Shown here: positions 22,523 through 30,998 of the stretch, in pieces
Layout of the letters: each line of letters begins with the position of its first letter
Numbering within the stretch: the stretch's first letter is position 1
From: a bacterium
Lineage (GTDB): Bacteria > Planctomycetota > Planctomycetia > Kolteriales > Kolteriaceae
NCBI GenBank assembly: GCA_019753235.1
Contig: JAIELF010000085.1
Span: forward strand, 1 to 32,900
Length of the DNA: 32,900 nucleotides
Reading direction: 5' to 3'
Made by a program: the position numbers and the translations under genes
The notes under the pieces: model-generated
The model's input: the letters and a program-made list of their open reading frames with translations, nothing else
Databases searched by the model: none
Told to the model about the DNA's origin: nothing

Positions 22523-23815
22523 ATGTTATTGCTCAAATCATCCTCTTCTGTTCGCGGATTTGACCTACTGTTGATGACGCTTTTGCTGCTCCTTTCGAAT
22601 TACAACCCATTGCTCGGCCAAACTCCTCCGAGCACGAGTTCGGCGCCGCTGGTGGCGTATGTTGGGACCTTCAGTTCTCCTTTGAAAGATGTTCTTCCGA
22701 CGCAAGTCGATCTGCCGCCGGGCAACGGTCGAGGGATTCATTTTTTCCATGTCGATCGCGCGACGGGCGCTCTGAAACCGTTGGGCGTTTTTGAAATGGG
22801 GACCAGCCCGAGTTGCTTAGCGATCAACGGTCTCGGGACTCGGCTCTACTCGGCAAACGAAACCGATCGAGTGGGTGAAAAGAACACCGGAACAATCAGT
22901 TCATTCCAGATCGATGCTGCCGATGGATCGTTGAAACCAATGAACACGGTCCCTTCGGGCGGCGCCGGCCCCACCTACGTCAGCATTCATCCGAGTGGAC
23001 GATTTCTCTTCGTGGCGAATTATTTCGGCGGATCGGTTGCGGTGATCCCGATCTTGAAAGATGGTTCTCTCGGATCAGCGAGCGACGTGAAAAACGACGA
23101 AGGATCCATCGGACCTACCCGAGCGAAGAACGCGCCCTCGGGGAGTTTCGCCATCAGCGGCCACGATCGAACCCATGCACACATGATCGAAGCGGAATCC
23201 TCGGGAAAATACGTTCTTCACGCCGATCTCGGTCTCGATCAGATCTTCCTTTGGAGTTTTGATGAGAACGCAGGAAAGCTTCACCCTCACCAACCGCCGA
23301 TGATCTCTCTTCCGCCGGGCGATGGCCCCAGGCATTTTGATTTTCATCCCAATGGCCGGGCTATCTACTCGATTCAAGAGGAGGGATCGACGGTAGTTCG
23401 CTTTGACTTTGATCCTGTGCAGGGAACTCTTTCGCCTCAACAAACGATCTCGACACTCCCGGCAGGATTCGCGGGGAGCAACTTTTGCTCGGAGATTCTT
23501 GTCTCGAACGATGGTCGATTTCTTTACGCCGGCAATCGCTTGCACGACAGCATTGCGATCTTCTCGATCGGTCTGCAAGGCGAACTGAGTTACCTTGGTG
23601 AAGAATGGACGCGAGGCAACTATCCGCGAAGTTTTCAAATCGAGCCGACCGGACGATTTCTCTACTGCTGCAACCAGCGGGCCGACCATGTGACCATTTT
23701 TCGCATCGATCCCAAGAACGGATCGCTTCGCTTTACCGAACAGTACGTCCCCGTCGGTAATCCATCGATGATCACTTTCCTCGATCTGGCGGGGAAAACC
23801 CCAAGTAATCCGTGA
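22523..23815 (+). CDS. Exported lactonase-type seven-bladed beta-propeller (6-phosphogluconolactonase-like)
   Basis: 430 residues. GGGAGATGAC lies at SD distance from the ATG. A signal peptide with a long Leu run (LLLMTLLLLLS, about 15-25) implies export, unlike cytosolic YbhE/Pgl. Residues 43-420 carry the lactonase (PF10282) pattern: YVGTFSS near 46, repeated G-x-L/I-x-x-FxxD strands, SIHPSGRFLFVANYFGGSVAV near 156-177, HAHMIEAESSGKYVLHADLG near 217-237, DGPRHFDFHPNGRAIYSIQE near 268-287, RSFQIEPTGRFLYCCNQRAD near 373-392. It may hydrolyse sugar lactones in the periplasm or act as a binding propeller. Follows the lipoprotein gene by 42 bases. Confidence 0.83.
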   Translation: MLLLKSSSSVRGFDLLLMTLLLLLSNYNPLLGQTPPSTSSAPLVAYVGTFSSPLKDVLPTQVDLPPGNGRGIHFFHVDRATGALKPLGVFEMGTSPSCLAINGLGTRLYSANETDRVGEKNTGTISSFQIDAADGSLKPMNTVPSGGAGPTYVSIHPSGRFLFVANYFGGSVAVIPILKDGSLGSASDVKNDEGSIGPTRAKNAPSGSFAISGHDRTHAHMIEAESSGKYVLHADLGLDQIFLWSFDENAGKLHPHQPPMISLPPGDGPRHFDFHPNGRAIYSIQEEGSTVVRFDFDPVQGTLSPQQTISTLPAGFAGSNFCSEILVSNDGRFLYAGNRLHDSIAIFSIGLQGELSYLGEEWTRGNYPRSFQIEPTGRFLYCCNQRADHVTIFRIDPKNGSLRFTEQYVPVGNPSMITFLDLAGKTPSNP

Positions 23816-23884
23816 GGAGGGTGAGAGAAACAACCAGAGGAAAGGGTTGTCGTCACGAAATTCTCCAGGCCGGGAGGGACAAGG

Positions 23885-25549
23885 CTACTCGGACATCACT
23901 TCCCGGGCGACAACCGCACGACGCGCTTTGCCCATCCAAGCCCAGCCTCGACGCACCAACTTTTGGCGAAACACTTGCCGCGCTGTCTCATCGCCCACCA
24001 GCCGCGCGAGTCGAAACGCACTCGACCAATACCGTTCGTACGGATGACCTGGATAGTCGGCCGCCACGCGCTCAAGCGAACGGAACCGAATCGGCAACAC
24101 GCCCAACACCAGCGACACCTGCAATTGTTCGAGACCAAACTTGAGAGCTGCCCGTTCGGGTCGAGAAAGCTCTCCAAAAGCGCGCGGGGGGAGTTCCGGC
24201 AACCAGCGCCGCAGATCCGAACCGGTCACATACTTTACCTCGCTGATGCGATCGAGCAGTCGTTCTTGTCGATCGTGCCAGAGTCTGAGGAGTGGGCGAG
24301 TCGGGTCCTCCGTCGAGAATGATTTCTGCCTCAGCATCGTCAGAACCTGATCGAGAAGAATCGCCGTCGTCCCCTCACTGGCCCCGCGAGCCTTACCGAC
24401 TTGCGATTCCCAGTCGGCGACCTTCTGGTCCCATGCTTCAATCCGGTGATGGGCGACGCCCAGATCAAACGCTTTGTCCATCATCCATGTCACCCGTGCC
24501 GACAGGGGGACCAAGTATCGGTAGAGTTTCGGCTGGTCCGCGAGATGATGCATCACCGAGATATCTGAATCGATCGCTTGGGACAGTTGATCGACCTCGC
24601 TGACGTTCTGGCGACGAAACTCGCGAACCAGACATCGAGGCAAAGCGGCCACGCGAACACCCTCGGCGGATGAACAAATCGACAATCGGGCGACGTCGAT
24701 TCCTTCGGTCGGCCAAGGCCTTTTGAGGAGGCCCTCTAGATACCATCGCGGAACGAGCGCGCTCGACAGACGAAACGGGGTTCGACTGGTGGCCGACAAC
24801 ATCGCGTCGCCCAACATCGAACGAGGATCATCCCAAGCAGGAGGTGTAAAGCAGGCGAGTTCATCCGAAACTCTCGCCGACGTACTCAAACACAAGCGGG
24901 TCTCCGGCATCGTCCGCCAAACCGCGGACTTTTCTTCAATACACAAGGGATCAAGCTCTTCCCCCGCCTCGACAAACTGCACAAAGTCGCCGGTCGTCTC
25001 AGCAAAACCTCTTAACCTGGCCTCGGGCAATCCACGGCGATCTTGATGGATCAAATGAACGTTCATCGGCAACGACGCCACTAAGGGCCCCGTTCCATCA
25101 CTGGAACCGTCATCGACCACGATGACTTCAACCGAGCGATACGATTGACCCACCGCACTCGCCAGCGTTCTTTCGATCACGTCGCGACCATCTTGCACGA
25201 CGATCACGATCGAAACTTTCGGCTTGAAGGCCGGCTCGAGTGGATCGATCAAGTTGCCCAGATGTCGGAGATGAAACATCACCTTGGACCGAAGCGACGA
25301 ATCGCCCCAGTCGAGATGATTCAAACAGTCCAGTTGGTAAGCGGCCGGCGCGAGTGACGAACCCTCGCCGAGAACCTCGGGCGCTTTCGAAGGAGCCAGT
25401 GCCGATGCCGAGATTGCCGTCGCCTGCTCGGCCAGCCATCGCCGGGCCGGACCGATCTCCTCTCGACGTTCGAAAGCTTCCAGCAAAAGCCGAAGCGTTC
25501 GTGACCGCTCCAGACCCTCCCAAGTCGATTCGCCGTTTCGCCCCGCCAT
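23885..25549 (-). CDS. Divergent family 2-like glycosyltransferase
   Basis: 554 residues; AAAGAGAG lies about 8 bases before the ATG. Residues 1-105 are a helical N-terminal extension. Residues 110-320 are a GT-A glycosyltransferase domain: VSIVIVVQDGRDVIERTLAS (112-131), SVEVIVVDDGSSDGTG (139-154). The position where GT2 enzymes carry the metal-binding DXD (usually LDADD) reads FVEAGEELDP (192-201), so the canonical aspartates are replaced. Residues 320-554 are a helical region of unknown kind. It should be cytosolic, with no membrane segment. If active, it transfers a sugar from a nucleotide donor in surface-glycan assembly; metal use may differ. It converges with the lactonase gene and diverges from trxB. 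Confidence 0.72.
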   Translation of the reverse strand: MAGRNGESTWEGLERSRTLRLLLEAFERREEIGPARRWLAEQATAISASALAPSKAPEVLGEGSSLAPAAYQLDCLNHLDWGDSSLRSKVMFHLRHLGNLIDPLEPAFKPKVSIVIVVQDGRDVIERTLASAVGQSYRSVEVIVVDDGSSDGTGPLVASLPMNVHLIHQDRRGLPEARLRGFAETTGDFVQFVEAGEELDPLCIEEKSAVWRTMPETRLCLSTSARVSDELACFTPPAWDDPRSMLGDAMLSATSRTPFRLSSALVPRWYLEGLLKRPWPTEGIDVARLSICSSAEGVRVAALPRCLVREFRRQNVSEVDQLSQAIDSDISVMHHLADQPKLYRYLVPLSARVTWMMDKAFDLGVAHHRIEAWDQKVADWESQVGKARGASEGTTAILLDQVLTMLRQKSFSTEDPTRPLLRLWHDRQERLLDRISEVKYVTGSDLRRWLPELPPRAFGELSRPERAALKFGLEQLQVSLVLGVLPIRFRSLERVAADYPGHPYERYWSSAFRLARLVGDETARQVFRQKLVRRGWAWMGKARRAVVAREVMSE

Positions 25550-25876
25550 CGATCGCTCTCTTTCCGACTCGATCCCAGCGAAGCCATTTCGCCGGGCATT
25601 GATCTTCCCAAGGTTAGTTCTCGGCAGGATTTGGGGGAAGAGGAGTCAGCATGGGAAAGCGATCTAACGGTTCGTATACCGATGGGCCTGTGGTTGTTTC
25701 TTCTTCTGTCGGACAAGTAGTCTGTGGAAGAAAAGGATGGACTTCGTCGAGCGATTGATGAGACGAAAGAATCGCTTTGCCGGAATTCTCTTATTTCCCC
25801 TTTTCAGCACGCTGCTCGCCAAGTGGAGAAGGAATCACCGTCGGAGTATAGGGTCAGCCGTTCAGGGGGAGCAGCA
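25550..25876. other. Divergent region between glycosyltransferase gene and trxB
   Basis: 327 bases that must contain the promoters for both directions. The plus-strand right half holds the two short overlapping ORFs described separately. I see no convincing sigma-70 hexamer pair and no strong hairpin. Confidence 0.4.
25651..25758 (+). CDS. Small ORF, 35 aa, with strong SD upstream of trxB
   Basis: ATG 25651 is preceded by GGGGGAAGAGGAG ending 5-6 bases upstream, the best SD in this region. It encodes 35 residues (begins MGKRSNGSYTDGPVVV) with balanced composition and one Cys, and stops at TGA 25756-25758. That stop overlaps the ATG of the next small ORF. It may be a real small protein or a leader peptide; no homology can be judged by eye. 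Confidence 0.4.
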   Translation: MGKRSNGSYTDGPVVVSSSVGQVVCGRKGWTSSSD

Positions 25877-25895
25877 ATGGCGGAGAAAGTGGTGA
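25758..25895 (+). CDS. Small membrane-like ORF, 45 aa, overlapping the trxB start
   Basis: The ATG shares its A with the preceding stop (TGATG, 25756-25760), and the ORF runs 19 bases into trxB in another frame. It encodes 45 residues: a basic start (MRRKNR), a hydrophobic run FAGILLFPLFSTLLA (residues 7-21), then a strongly basic tail (KWRRNHRRS). This is the pattern of a very small single-span or amphipathic membrane peptide. It might couple translation to trxB. A longer in-frame reading of trxB from 25724 would cover the same DNA; the SD favours trxB at 25877. Confidence 0.35.
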   Translation: MRRKNRFAGILLFPLFSTLLAKWRRNHRRSIGSAVQGEQQWRRKW

Positions 25896-26899
25896 TCATC
25901 GGTTCGGGGCCTGCTGGTTGGACCGCGGCCCTGTATGCGGCCCGAGCGAATCTCCAACCCCTCGTTTTCGCAGGTCGACCAAGCCAACTGATGATTCCCG
26001 GCGGCCAATTGATGTTCACGACCGAGGTCGAAAACTTTCCGGGATATCCCGATGGCGTGACCGGCCCCGAAATGATGAACCATATGCGCGATCAGGCCCT
26101 GAAGTTCGGCACTCGAATCATGACCGACAAAGGTCCAGAATCGAAAGTCTCCCAAAGCGACGGATTCGATATCGTCCACCATTGGCAAAGCGTCGAAAGC
26201 ATCGACCTTCAAAAGGGCCCACCCTTCAAGATCAAAAGTGACCAAGGAGAAACGATCGAGGCTCACTCCATCATCATTGCCACAGGCGCCCGCGCGAACT
26301 ATCTCGGCTTGCCCAGCGAGCAAGCGTTCATGAACCGAGGGGTCAGCGCCTGTGCCGTTTGCGATGGTGCTCTGCCTCGCTTTCGACAAAAGCCTCTCGT
26401 GGTGGTTGGTGGCGGCGACTCTGCCATCGAAGAAGCAAGCTACCTCACCAAGTTCGCCAGCAAGGTCTATCTCATTCATCGCCGAAACGAACTCCGCGCC
26501 AGCAAGATCATGCAGCAACGCGCGTTCGAAAACCCGAAGATGGAGATCGTTTGGAACAGCGCTATCAAAGAAATCAAGGGATCCGATGCTCATGGCGTCA
26601 CCACGGTTGCTCTTTCGAGCACCGTCGGCGAGCTCGACCGCGAGATCGAGGCGACGGGCGTTTTCCTCGCGATCGGCCACACCCCTAACACGGACTTTCT
26701 CGCTGGCCAACTCGAATTGAATGCAAAAGGCTACGTCAAACTGACCCAGCCCCCTCGCACCTTCACGAGCGTCGAAGGAGTCTTCGCGTCCGGCGACGTT
26801 GCCGACGACTATTATCGACAAGCCATCACCGCTGCTGGTACCGGCTGCGCGAGCGCTCTCGATGCCGAGCGATACCTCGCCGCGCACGGCGTCCACTAA
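25877..26899 (+). CDS. trxB: Thioredoxin-disulfide reductase
   Basis: 340 residues from ATG 25877, with GGGGGAG as SD 6-9 bases upstream and MAEKVVIIGSGPAGWTAALY as start. Cytosolic flavoenzyme that passes electrons from NADPH through FAD to thioredoxin. FAD-binding GSGPAG (9-14), GGQLMFTTEVENFPG (42-56), redox pair Cys159-Cys162 (CAVCDG), NADPH-binding GGGDSAIEEA (178-187) followed by HRRNELRAS, and the C-terminal FAD motif GVFASGDVADDYYRQAITAAG are all intact. Length is slightly above E. coli TrxB (321). No thioredoxin gene is adjacent; the thioredoxin-fold protein convergent downstream lacks the active-site cysteines. Confidence 0.95.
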   Translation: MAEKVVIIGSGPAGWTAALYAARANLQPLVFAGRPSQLMIPGGQLMFTTEVENFPGYPDGVTGPEMMNHMRDQALKFGTRIMTDKGPESKVSQSDGFDIVHHWQSVESIDLQKGPPFKIKSDQGETIEAHSIIIATGARANYLGLPSEQAFMNRGVSACAVCDGALPRFRQKPLVVVGGGDSAIEEASYLTKFASKVYLIHRRNELRASKIMQQRAFENPKMEIVWNSAIKEIKGSDAHGVTTVALSSTVGELDREIEATGVFLAIGHTPNTDFLAGQLELNAKGYVKLTQPPRTFTSVEGVFASGDVADDYYRQAITAAGTGCASALDAERYLAAHGVH

Positions 26900-27333
26900 A
26901 CACTCTCGACCAACCTCCGAAAAACGAACCAAGCTGATGATTGGCGAGCAGCTCGAGTCTATCCAGAACCTCTCACGTCCGCAGTATTGATTGAGGTGCC
27001 CTGCGAAAGGCGGCCACGGGGATGATGGACTACTTTTAATCAACATCCCTTCGCATTCGGGCGGCTGAAGCCGGCATGAAAAAGTCATCCGCCGGGGGCG
27101 CGGGGATGGGTTTCTGCGAGGGGGTCAACGATCGACCGAATGCGGCAGCGATGCGAATATGTGTGCGACGTCGAACGTCGTGGCACCACCTGAGTTCAAG
27201 GGGAGAATTGTTGCGATAATGTGCCGCCTGCGAGAACGACGCTGGACTCGATCGATTGAGCGGCCGAGCGCTTATGCAGCCACCAAATCTAGGGAAGCAC
27301 TTCTTTGGTACTACAGCAGAAACTCCTCAGCGT
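26900..27333. other. Intergenic region between convergent genes
   Basis: 434 bases between the trxB stop and the end of the minus-strand thioredoxin-like gene. A plus-strand frame at 27159-27350 has no SD and Arg-rich composition, and I do not consider it a gene. A short hairpin CGACG-tcgaa-CGTCG lies at 27166-27180, and GGCGG/CCGCC arms lie near 27060-27095. No clear terminator for either gene is seen. Confidence 0.45.
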
Positions 27334-27873
27334 TTATGGAGAGGAGCTGACCGGCGGTGGTGGGGGAATCGACGCAAGGTACTCCTTTAACCATGTCAGA
27401 TCGGCGGGTCCGACGCGAATGTTTGGTTCTGCATGGTCGGGAAGAAAAAGAGCAACGGTCGGCGTTTCGTCCACTCCGAGCGAGCGAAGGAACGCTTGCG
27501 CGTCGCGTGAGGTCCCTGAAACATCCGCAAGGAGTTTGCGAACAGGGTGCCTAGCAAACAACTCCCGAAAATCGCTGCGAGTGCAAAGAGAGACTCGGCT
27601 CTCGGCCGCGGCAGGGCTCCAACTCGCGACCACATGAACGAGGACAGGCTCGCGAGTCTCTTGAAAAAAGCGGAGACGAGAGGCAGTGAAGGGTTCCCAA
27701 TCATCCCCCTCCGGGGTCGTTTGAAAGCTCGAGGAGTCGGCATCTTTCCAGTGCCTGGGATCGATGCCCGCGTAGTTCAAGATGAGAAGGATCATCCCCA
27801 CGACCGCCAAGCCCGGGCCCAAAACATATCGGCGAAGCGATCGGCTCCATGTCGGAGTTGTGCCGTCCGACAT
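27334..27873 (-). CDS. Membrane-anchored thioredoxin-fold protein lacking CXXC
   Basis: 179 residues from ATG 27873, chosen because AGGAGAGGAG ends 9 bases upstream. One membrane segment (about 16-33, YVLGPGLAVVGMILLILN) anchors it with the C-terminal domain probably outside the cytoplasm. Residues 72-150 resemble the thioredoxin-like domain of DsbD or DUF255 type: EPVLVHVVASWSP (75-87), ADVSG (116-120), a helix SRDAQAFLRSLGV and the cis-Pro strand DETPTVALF (135-143, Pro138). The active-site position, normally WCxxC, reads WSPAAAE (85-91), so both catalytic cysteines are missing; the only cysteine is Cys97. It therefore cannot do dithiol exchange and is more likely a binding or chaperone-type module. 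Confidence 0.6.
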   Translation of the reverse strand: MSDGTTPTWSRSLRRYVLGPGLAVVGMILLILNYAGIDPRHWKDADSSSFQTTPEGDDWEPFTASRLRFFQETREPVLVHVVASWSPAAAESRVSLCTRSDFRELFARHPVRKLLADVSGTSRDAQAFLRSLGVDETPTVALFLPDHAEPNIRVGPADLTWLKEYLASIPPPPPVSSSP

Positions 27874-28047
27874 CGATCGAATCTCCTCTCCTGCTTTCAC
27901 CGTCCGGTGAACCCCATAGAACGAATTCAGCCTCTGGGCCGACAGGGAACGGGTCTTTCCCGCAATTCTAGCGGAAGAGTCGCGACGACGTCTGCTGTTT
28001 CCTTGCGTCGACGAAGTGCTCGGCCAGATCTAAACAGGAATATGAGC

Positions 28048-28752
28048 ATGATCGAGATGGATCCCTCTTCGTTTATCTTGGCAACCGTGGGAGAGTGGAT
28101 CGAATTCTTCCTGAAGTTCATCCTGCACATGGACGAGCAGCTCCCCGTCCTCATCAAACAGTATGGACCGTGGATCTACGGGATCCTGTTCTTAGTCATT
28201 TTTTGCGAGACCGGGTTGGTTGTCACCCCGATTCTTCCGGGCGACTCGCTCCTTTTCGCCGCCGGCGTGGTTGCCTCGGCGGGAGAACTCAATGTGCCGC
28301 TGCTGATTCTCCTGCTCACGATTGCGGCTGTCTTAGGCGATGCTGTCAATTACACCATCGGAGCCTTCCTAGGTCCCAAGGTCCTCAGTGGAAAATACCC
28401 GTTCCTGAAGAAGGAGTATTTGGACAAGACGCAACGCTTCTACGACAAGTACGGCGGCAAGACGATCATCCTGGCTCGGTTCGTCCCGATCGTGAGAACT
28501 TTCGCTCCGTTTCTGGCGGGCGTTGGATCGATGTCGTACCCGAAATTCGCGAGCTACAACGTCATTGGCGGGATCATCTGGGTCGTTGCGTTCACCGTGG
28601 CTGGCACGATGCTGGGGCAGTTCGACATCATCCGAAAGAACCTGACGGCAATCAGCCTGCTGATCGTTTTCGTCTCTGTTCTTCCTGCTATCCTAGAAGT
28701 GATGAAAGCCCGCAAGGAGTCGGCCGCCAACTCGCCGACGCCCGAGGGGTAA
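28048..28752 (+). CDS. DedA family integral membrane protein
   Basis: 234 residues from ATG 28048; AGGAA (28036-28040) sits 7 bases upstream, whereas ATG 28042 would be too close. DedA proteins (SNARE-associated/VTT domain) are polytopic inner-membrane proteins tied to undecaprenyl-phosphate or phospholipid flipping and membrane homeostasis. Seen: FCETGLVVTPILPGDSLLF (52-70) with the acidic Glu54 and Asp66, GDAVNYTIGAFLG (97-109), and the amphipathic YDKYGGKTIILARFVPIVR (132-150) with Arg144 and Arg150, then PFLAGVGSM and YNVIGGIIW. All key positions are conserved. First gene of a tight series: 16 bases to folP. Confidence 0.9.
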   Translation: MIEMDPSSFILATVGEWIEFFLKFILHMDEQLPVLIKQYGPWIYGILFLVIFCETGLVVTPILPGDSLLFAAGVVASAGELNVPLLILLLTIAAVLGDAVNYTIGAFLGPKVLSGKYPFLKKEYLDKTQRFYDKYGGKTIILARFVPIVRTFAPFLAGVGSMSYPKFASYNVIGGIIWVVAFTVAGTMLGQFDIIRKNLTAISLLIVFVSVLPAILEVMKARKESAANSPTPEG

Positions 28753-28768
28753 GCAAGGGATATCCCCG

Positions 28769-29626
28769 ATGCGGGACACGTTTCCGACACAGCTCCGCCT
28801 GGCGGGACGAACCCTGGAGCTCGGCCCATTCCCCCTGATCATGGGAATCGTCAATGTCACCCCCGATAGTTTCTCGGACGGTGGAGCGTTCCTAGACCCC
28901 CACCGTGCTGTCGAGCATGCCGTTCAACTCGTCGCCGAAGGGGCCGATTGGCTCGATATCGGAGGGGAATCGACCCGCCCAGGAGCGACCCCGGTCCCGC
29001 TCGACGAGGAACTCCGACGAGTCATCCCCGTGATACAAGGCCTTATGAGCAAGACAGATACGCCGATATCGATCGATACGTACAAGCCCGAGATTGCTCG
29101 GGCCGCCATCAAAGCCGGTGCGCAAATCATCAATGATGTGACCGGATTTCGGGATCCGGCCATGGTCGATTTGGCCGCCCAGACCGATGCTGGCTGTGTT
29201 GTGATGCACATGCGAGGCACGCCGGCCGATATGATGGAAAGGACGAACTACGAAAACGTTGTGGCCGAGTTGATCGATTACTTCGGCGAACGAATCGATC
29301 GGCTGACCCGAGCGGGTGTCGAACGGGAGAGAATCATTCTCGACCCCGGCATCGGTTTCGCGAAGACGAGGCCCGACAATTTGAGGTTGTTGCATCGGCT
29401 GGACGAGTTCGCCACGCTCGGCCGGCCGATCTTGCTGGGTGCCTCGCGGAAGAGAATCATCGGCGAGATCACGCAGCGCGGCAACGAGGGGCGTTTGTTT
29501 GGGACGATCGCCACCTCACTTTGGGGTTATCTTCGCGGAGCACATTTGCTGCGCGTGCATGACGTCGGTCCCACGCGGGATGCACTCGTCATGATTCGCG
29601 CGATCGAGGAAGAGGGAAGTCAGTAA
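28769..29626 (+). CDS. folP: Dihydropteroate synthase
   Basis: 285 residues, ATG with AAGGGATA upstream. It condenses p-aminobenzoate with hydroxymethyl-dihydropterin pyrophosphate in folate synthesis, in the cytoplasm; it is the sulfonamide target. TIM-barrel signatures are intact: MGIVNVTPDSFSDGG (25-39), WLDIGGESTRPGA (61-73, the PPi and pABA loop), ISIDTYKP near 100, IINDVTG near 120, DPGIGFAKT near 190, LGASRKR near 220 and HDVGPTRDAL near the C-terminus. Length is typical. It lies 16 bases after the DedA gene and 5 bases before proA, so these are almost certainly co-transcribed. Confidence 0.95.
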   Translation: MRDTFPTQLRLAGRTLELGPFPLIMGIVNVTPDSFSDGGAFLDPHRAVEHAVQLVAEGADWLDIGGESTRPGATPVPLDEELRRVIPVIQGLMSKTDTPISIDTYKPEIARAAIKAGAQIINDVTGFRDPAMVDLAAQTDAGCVVMHMRGTPADMMERTNYENVVAELIDYFGERIDRLTRAGVERERIILDPGIGFAKTRPDNLRLLHRLDEFATLGRPILLGASRKRIIGEITQRGNEGRLFGTIATSLWGYLRGAHLLRVHDVGPTRDALVMIRAIEEEGSQ

Positions 29627-29631
29627 CCATC

Positions 29632-30918
29632 ATGAGTATCGCGGAGAAAAAGGCGAATCCGATCGACATCGCCGACTATTGCCGAGCAAAAGCACAAAGT
29701 GCCAAGCAGGCTTCACGCGCGCTCGCGACTCTTCCTGGCGAGACGCGAAACGGAGTCCTTCGTCACCTCGCCAAACTTTTACGCGAGGAGAAAGAAAGTA
29801 TCCAGCAGGCCAATCAACTCGATCTTGATGCCGCCCCAGGGTTCGGCCTCTCGAGTGCTGCTATCGATCGACTCCGTCTTGATGACAAGCGGATTGAGGA
29901 GATGGCCGTCGCTGTCGAGGAGATCGTCGGATTGGTCGACCCGGTCCGCCGAGTTCTTGCCGGCTATCGCCGACCGAATGGCCTCGATGTAAAGAAGGTC
30001 AGCGTTCCATTGGGCGTCGTCTTTTTCATCTACGAAAGTCGGCCTAATGTCACGACGGATGCTGCGGCACTGTGCATTAAGAGTGGAAACGCGGTCATCC
30101 TTCGTGGAGGCAAAGAAGCCAGGAATTCAAACCTGGCGATCGGCGCGATCGTTGGCCGAGCACTTTCTGAGTACCATTTGCCCAGCGATGCGGTTGTCGT
30201 CGTCGAGATTCCCGATCGTGAAGCGGTGGGAGAGTTTCTTTCTCTGCCGCAGTGGATCGATGTCGCCATCCCTCGCGGCGGCGAAAGTCTTATTCGTCGC
30301 GTGGCAAGTGAAGCGAAGATGCCCGTCATTAAACACTTCGAGGGGATCTGCCACGTCTACGTTCATCGCGACGCCGACTTGGAGAAAGCGATCGCCATCA
30401 CCGAGAACGCGAAATGCCAACGGCCCGGCACCTGCAACGCGGCAGAGACACTTCTCATCGATGCAGATATTGCGGAGAAGTTTCTCCCAGCCATTGCGCA
30501 GAGGTTGATTGAACGTCAGGTAGAACTTCGTGGTTGCCCGCGGACTCAGCAACTGGTTCCCCAAGCGATCGCGGCCCGCGATGCCGACTATCACCACGAA
30601 TACCTCGACAACATCATGAACGTCCGGGTGGTTTCAGATATTGACCAGGCGATCACCCATGTGACGCTCTACGGGTCGGCCCATACCGACGCCATCATTA
30701 CCGAGAGCCTCGCCGCGGCCGAGCAATTCACCAGCCAGGTCGATTCGTCGGCCGTGATGGTCAACGCGAGCACTCGATTTAATGATGGAGGTCAGCTTGG
30801 CTTGGGGGCGGAGATCGGCATCAGCACGGATCGATTTCATGCTCGCGGGCCGTGCGGGCTCGATGAACTCATGACGTATAAGTGGATTGTCGTCGGGGAC
30901 GGCCATCTGCGAAAGTAA
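29632..30918 (+). CDS. proA: Glutamate-5-semialdehyde dehydrogenase (gamma-glutamyl phosphate reductase)
   Basis: 428 residues. Uses NADPH to reduce gamma-glutamyl phosphate to glutamate semialdehyde, the second step of proline synthesis. Aldehyde dehydrogenase superfamily motifs: VPLGVVFFIYESRPNVT near 125-142, SGNAVILRGGKEA near 148-163, IPRGG near 220, and the catalytic Cys268 in RPGTCNAAETLL; the C-terminal block STRFNDGGQLGLGAEIGIST (substrate loop) is complete. Length is standard for ProA. The partner proB is not in the window. Only five bases separate it from folP. Confidence 0.95.
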   Translation: MSIAEKKANPIDIADYCRAKAQSAKQASRALATLPGETRNGVLRHLAKLLREEKESIQQANQLDLDAAPGFGLSSAAIDRLRLDDKRIEEMAVAVEEIVGLVDPVRRVLAGYRRPNGLDVKKVSVPLGVVFFIYESRPNVTTDAAALCIKSGNAVILRGGKEARNSNLAIGAIVGRALSEYHLPSDAVVVVEIPDREAVGEFLSLPQWIDVAIPRGGESLIRRVASEAKMPVIKHFEGICHVYVHRDADLEKAIAITENAKCQRPGTCNAAETLLIDADIAEKFLPAIAQRLIERQVELRGCPRTQQLVPQAIAARDADYHHEYLDNIMNVRVVSDIDQAITHVTLYGSAHTDAIITESLAAAEQFTSQVDSSAVMVNASTRFNDGGQLGLGAEIGISTDRFHARGPCGLDELMTYKWIVVGDGHLRK

Positions 30919-30998
30919 CAAGAACTCGCTGGAAAGCCGGCATCGACTCAAGGCGAGCCATGGATTAGGCTTTGCCTCAGGAAACGGAATGGACTGCC

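Noticed and set aside
27159..27350. 63-codon plus-strand ORF after trxB
   Set aside because: No SD, Arg/Ser-rich shadow-like composition, and it runs into the convergent thioredoxin-like gene.
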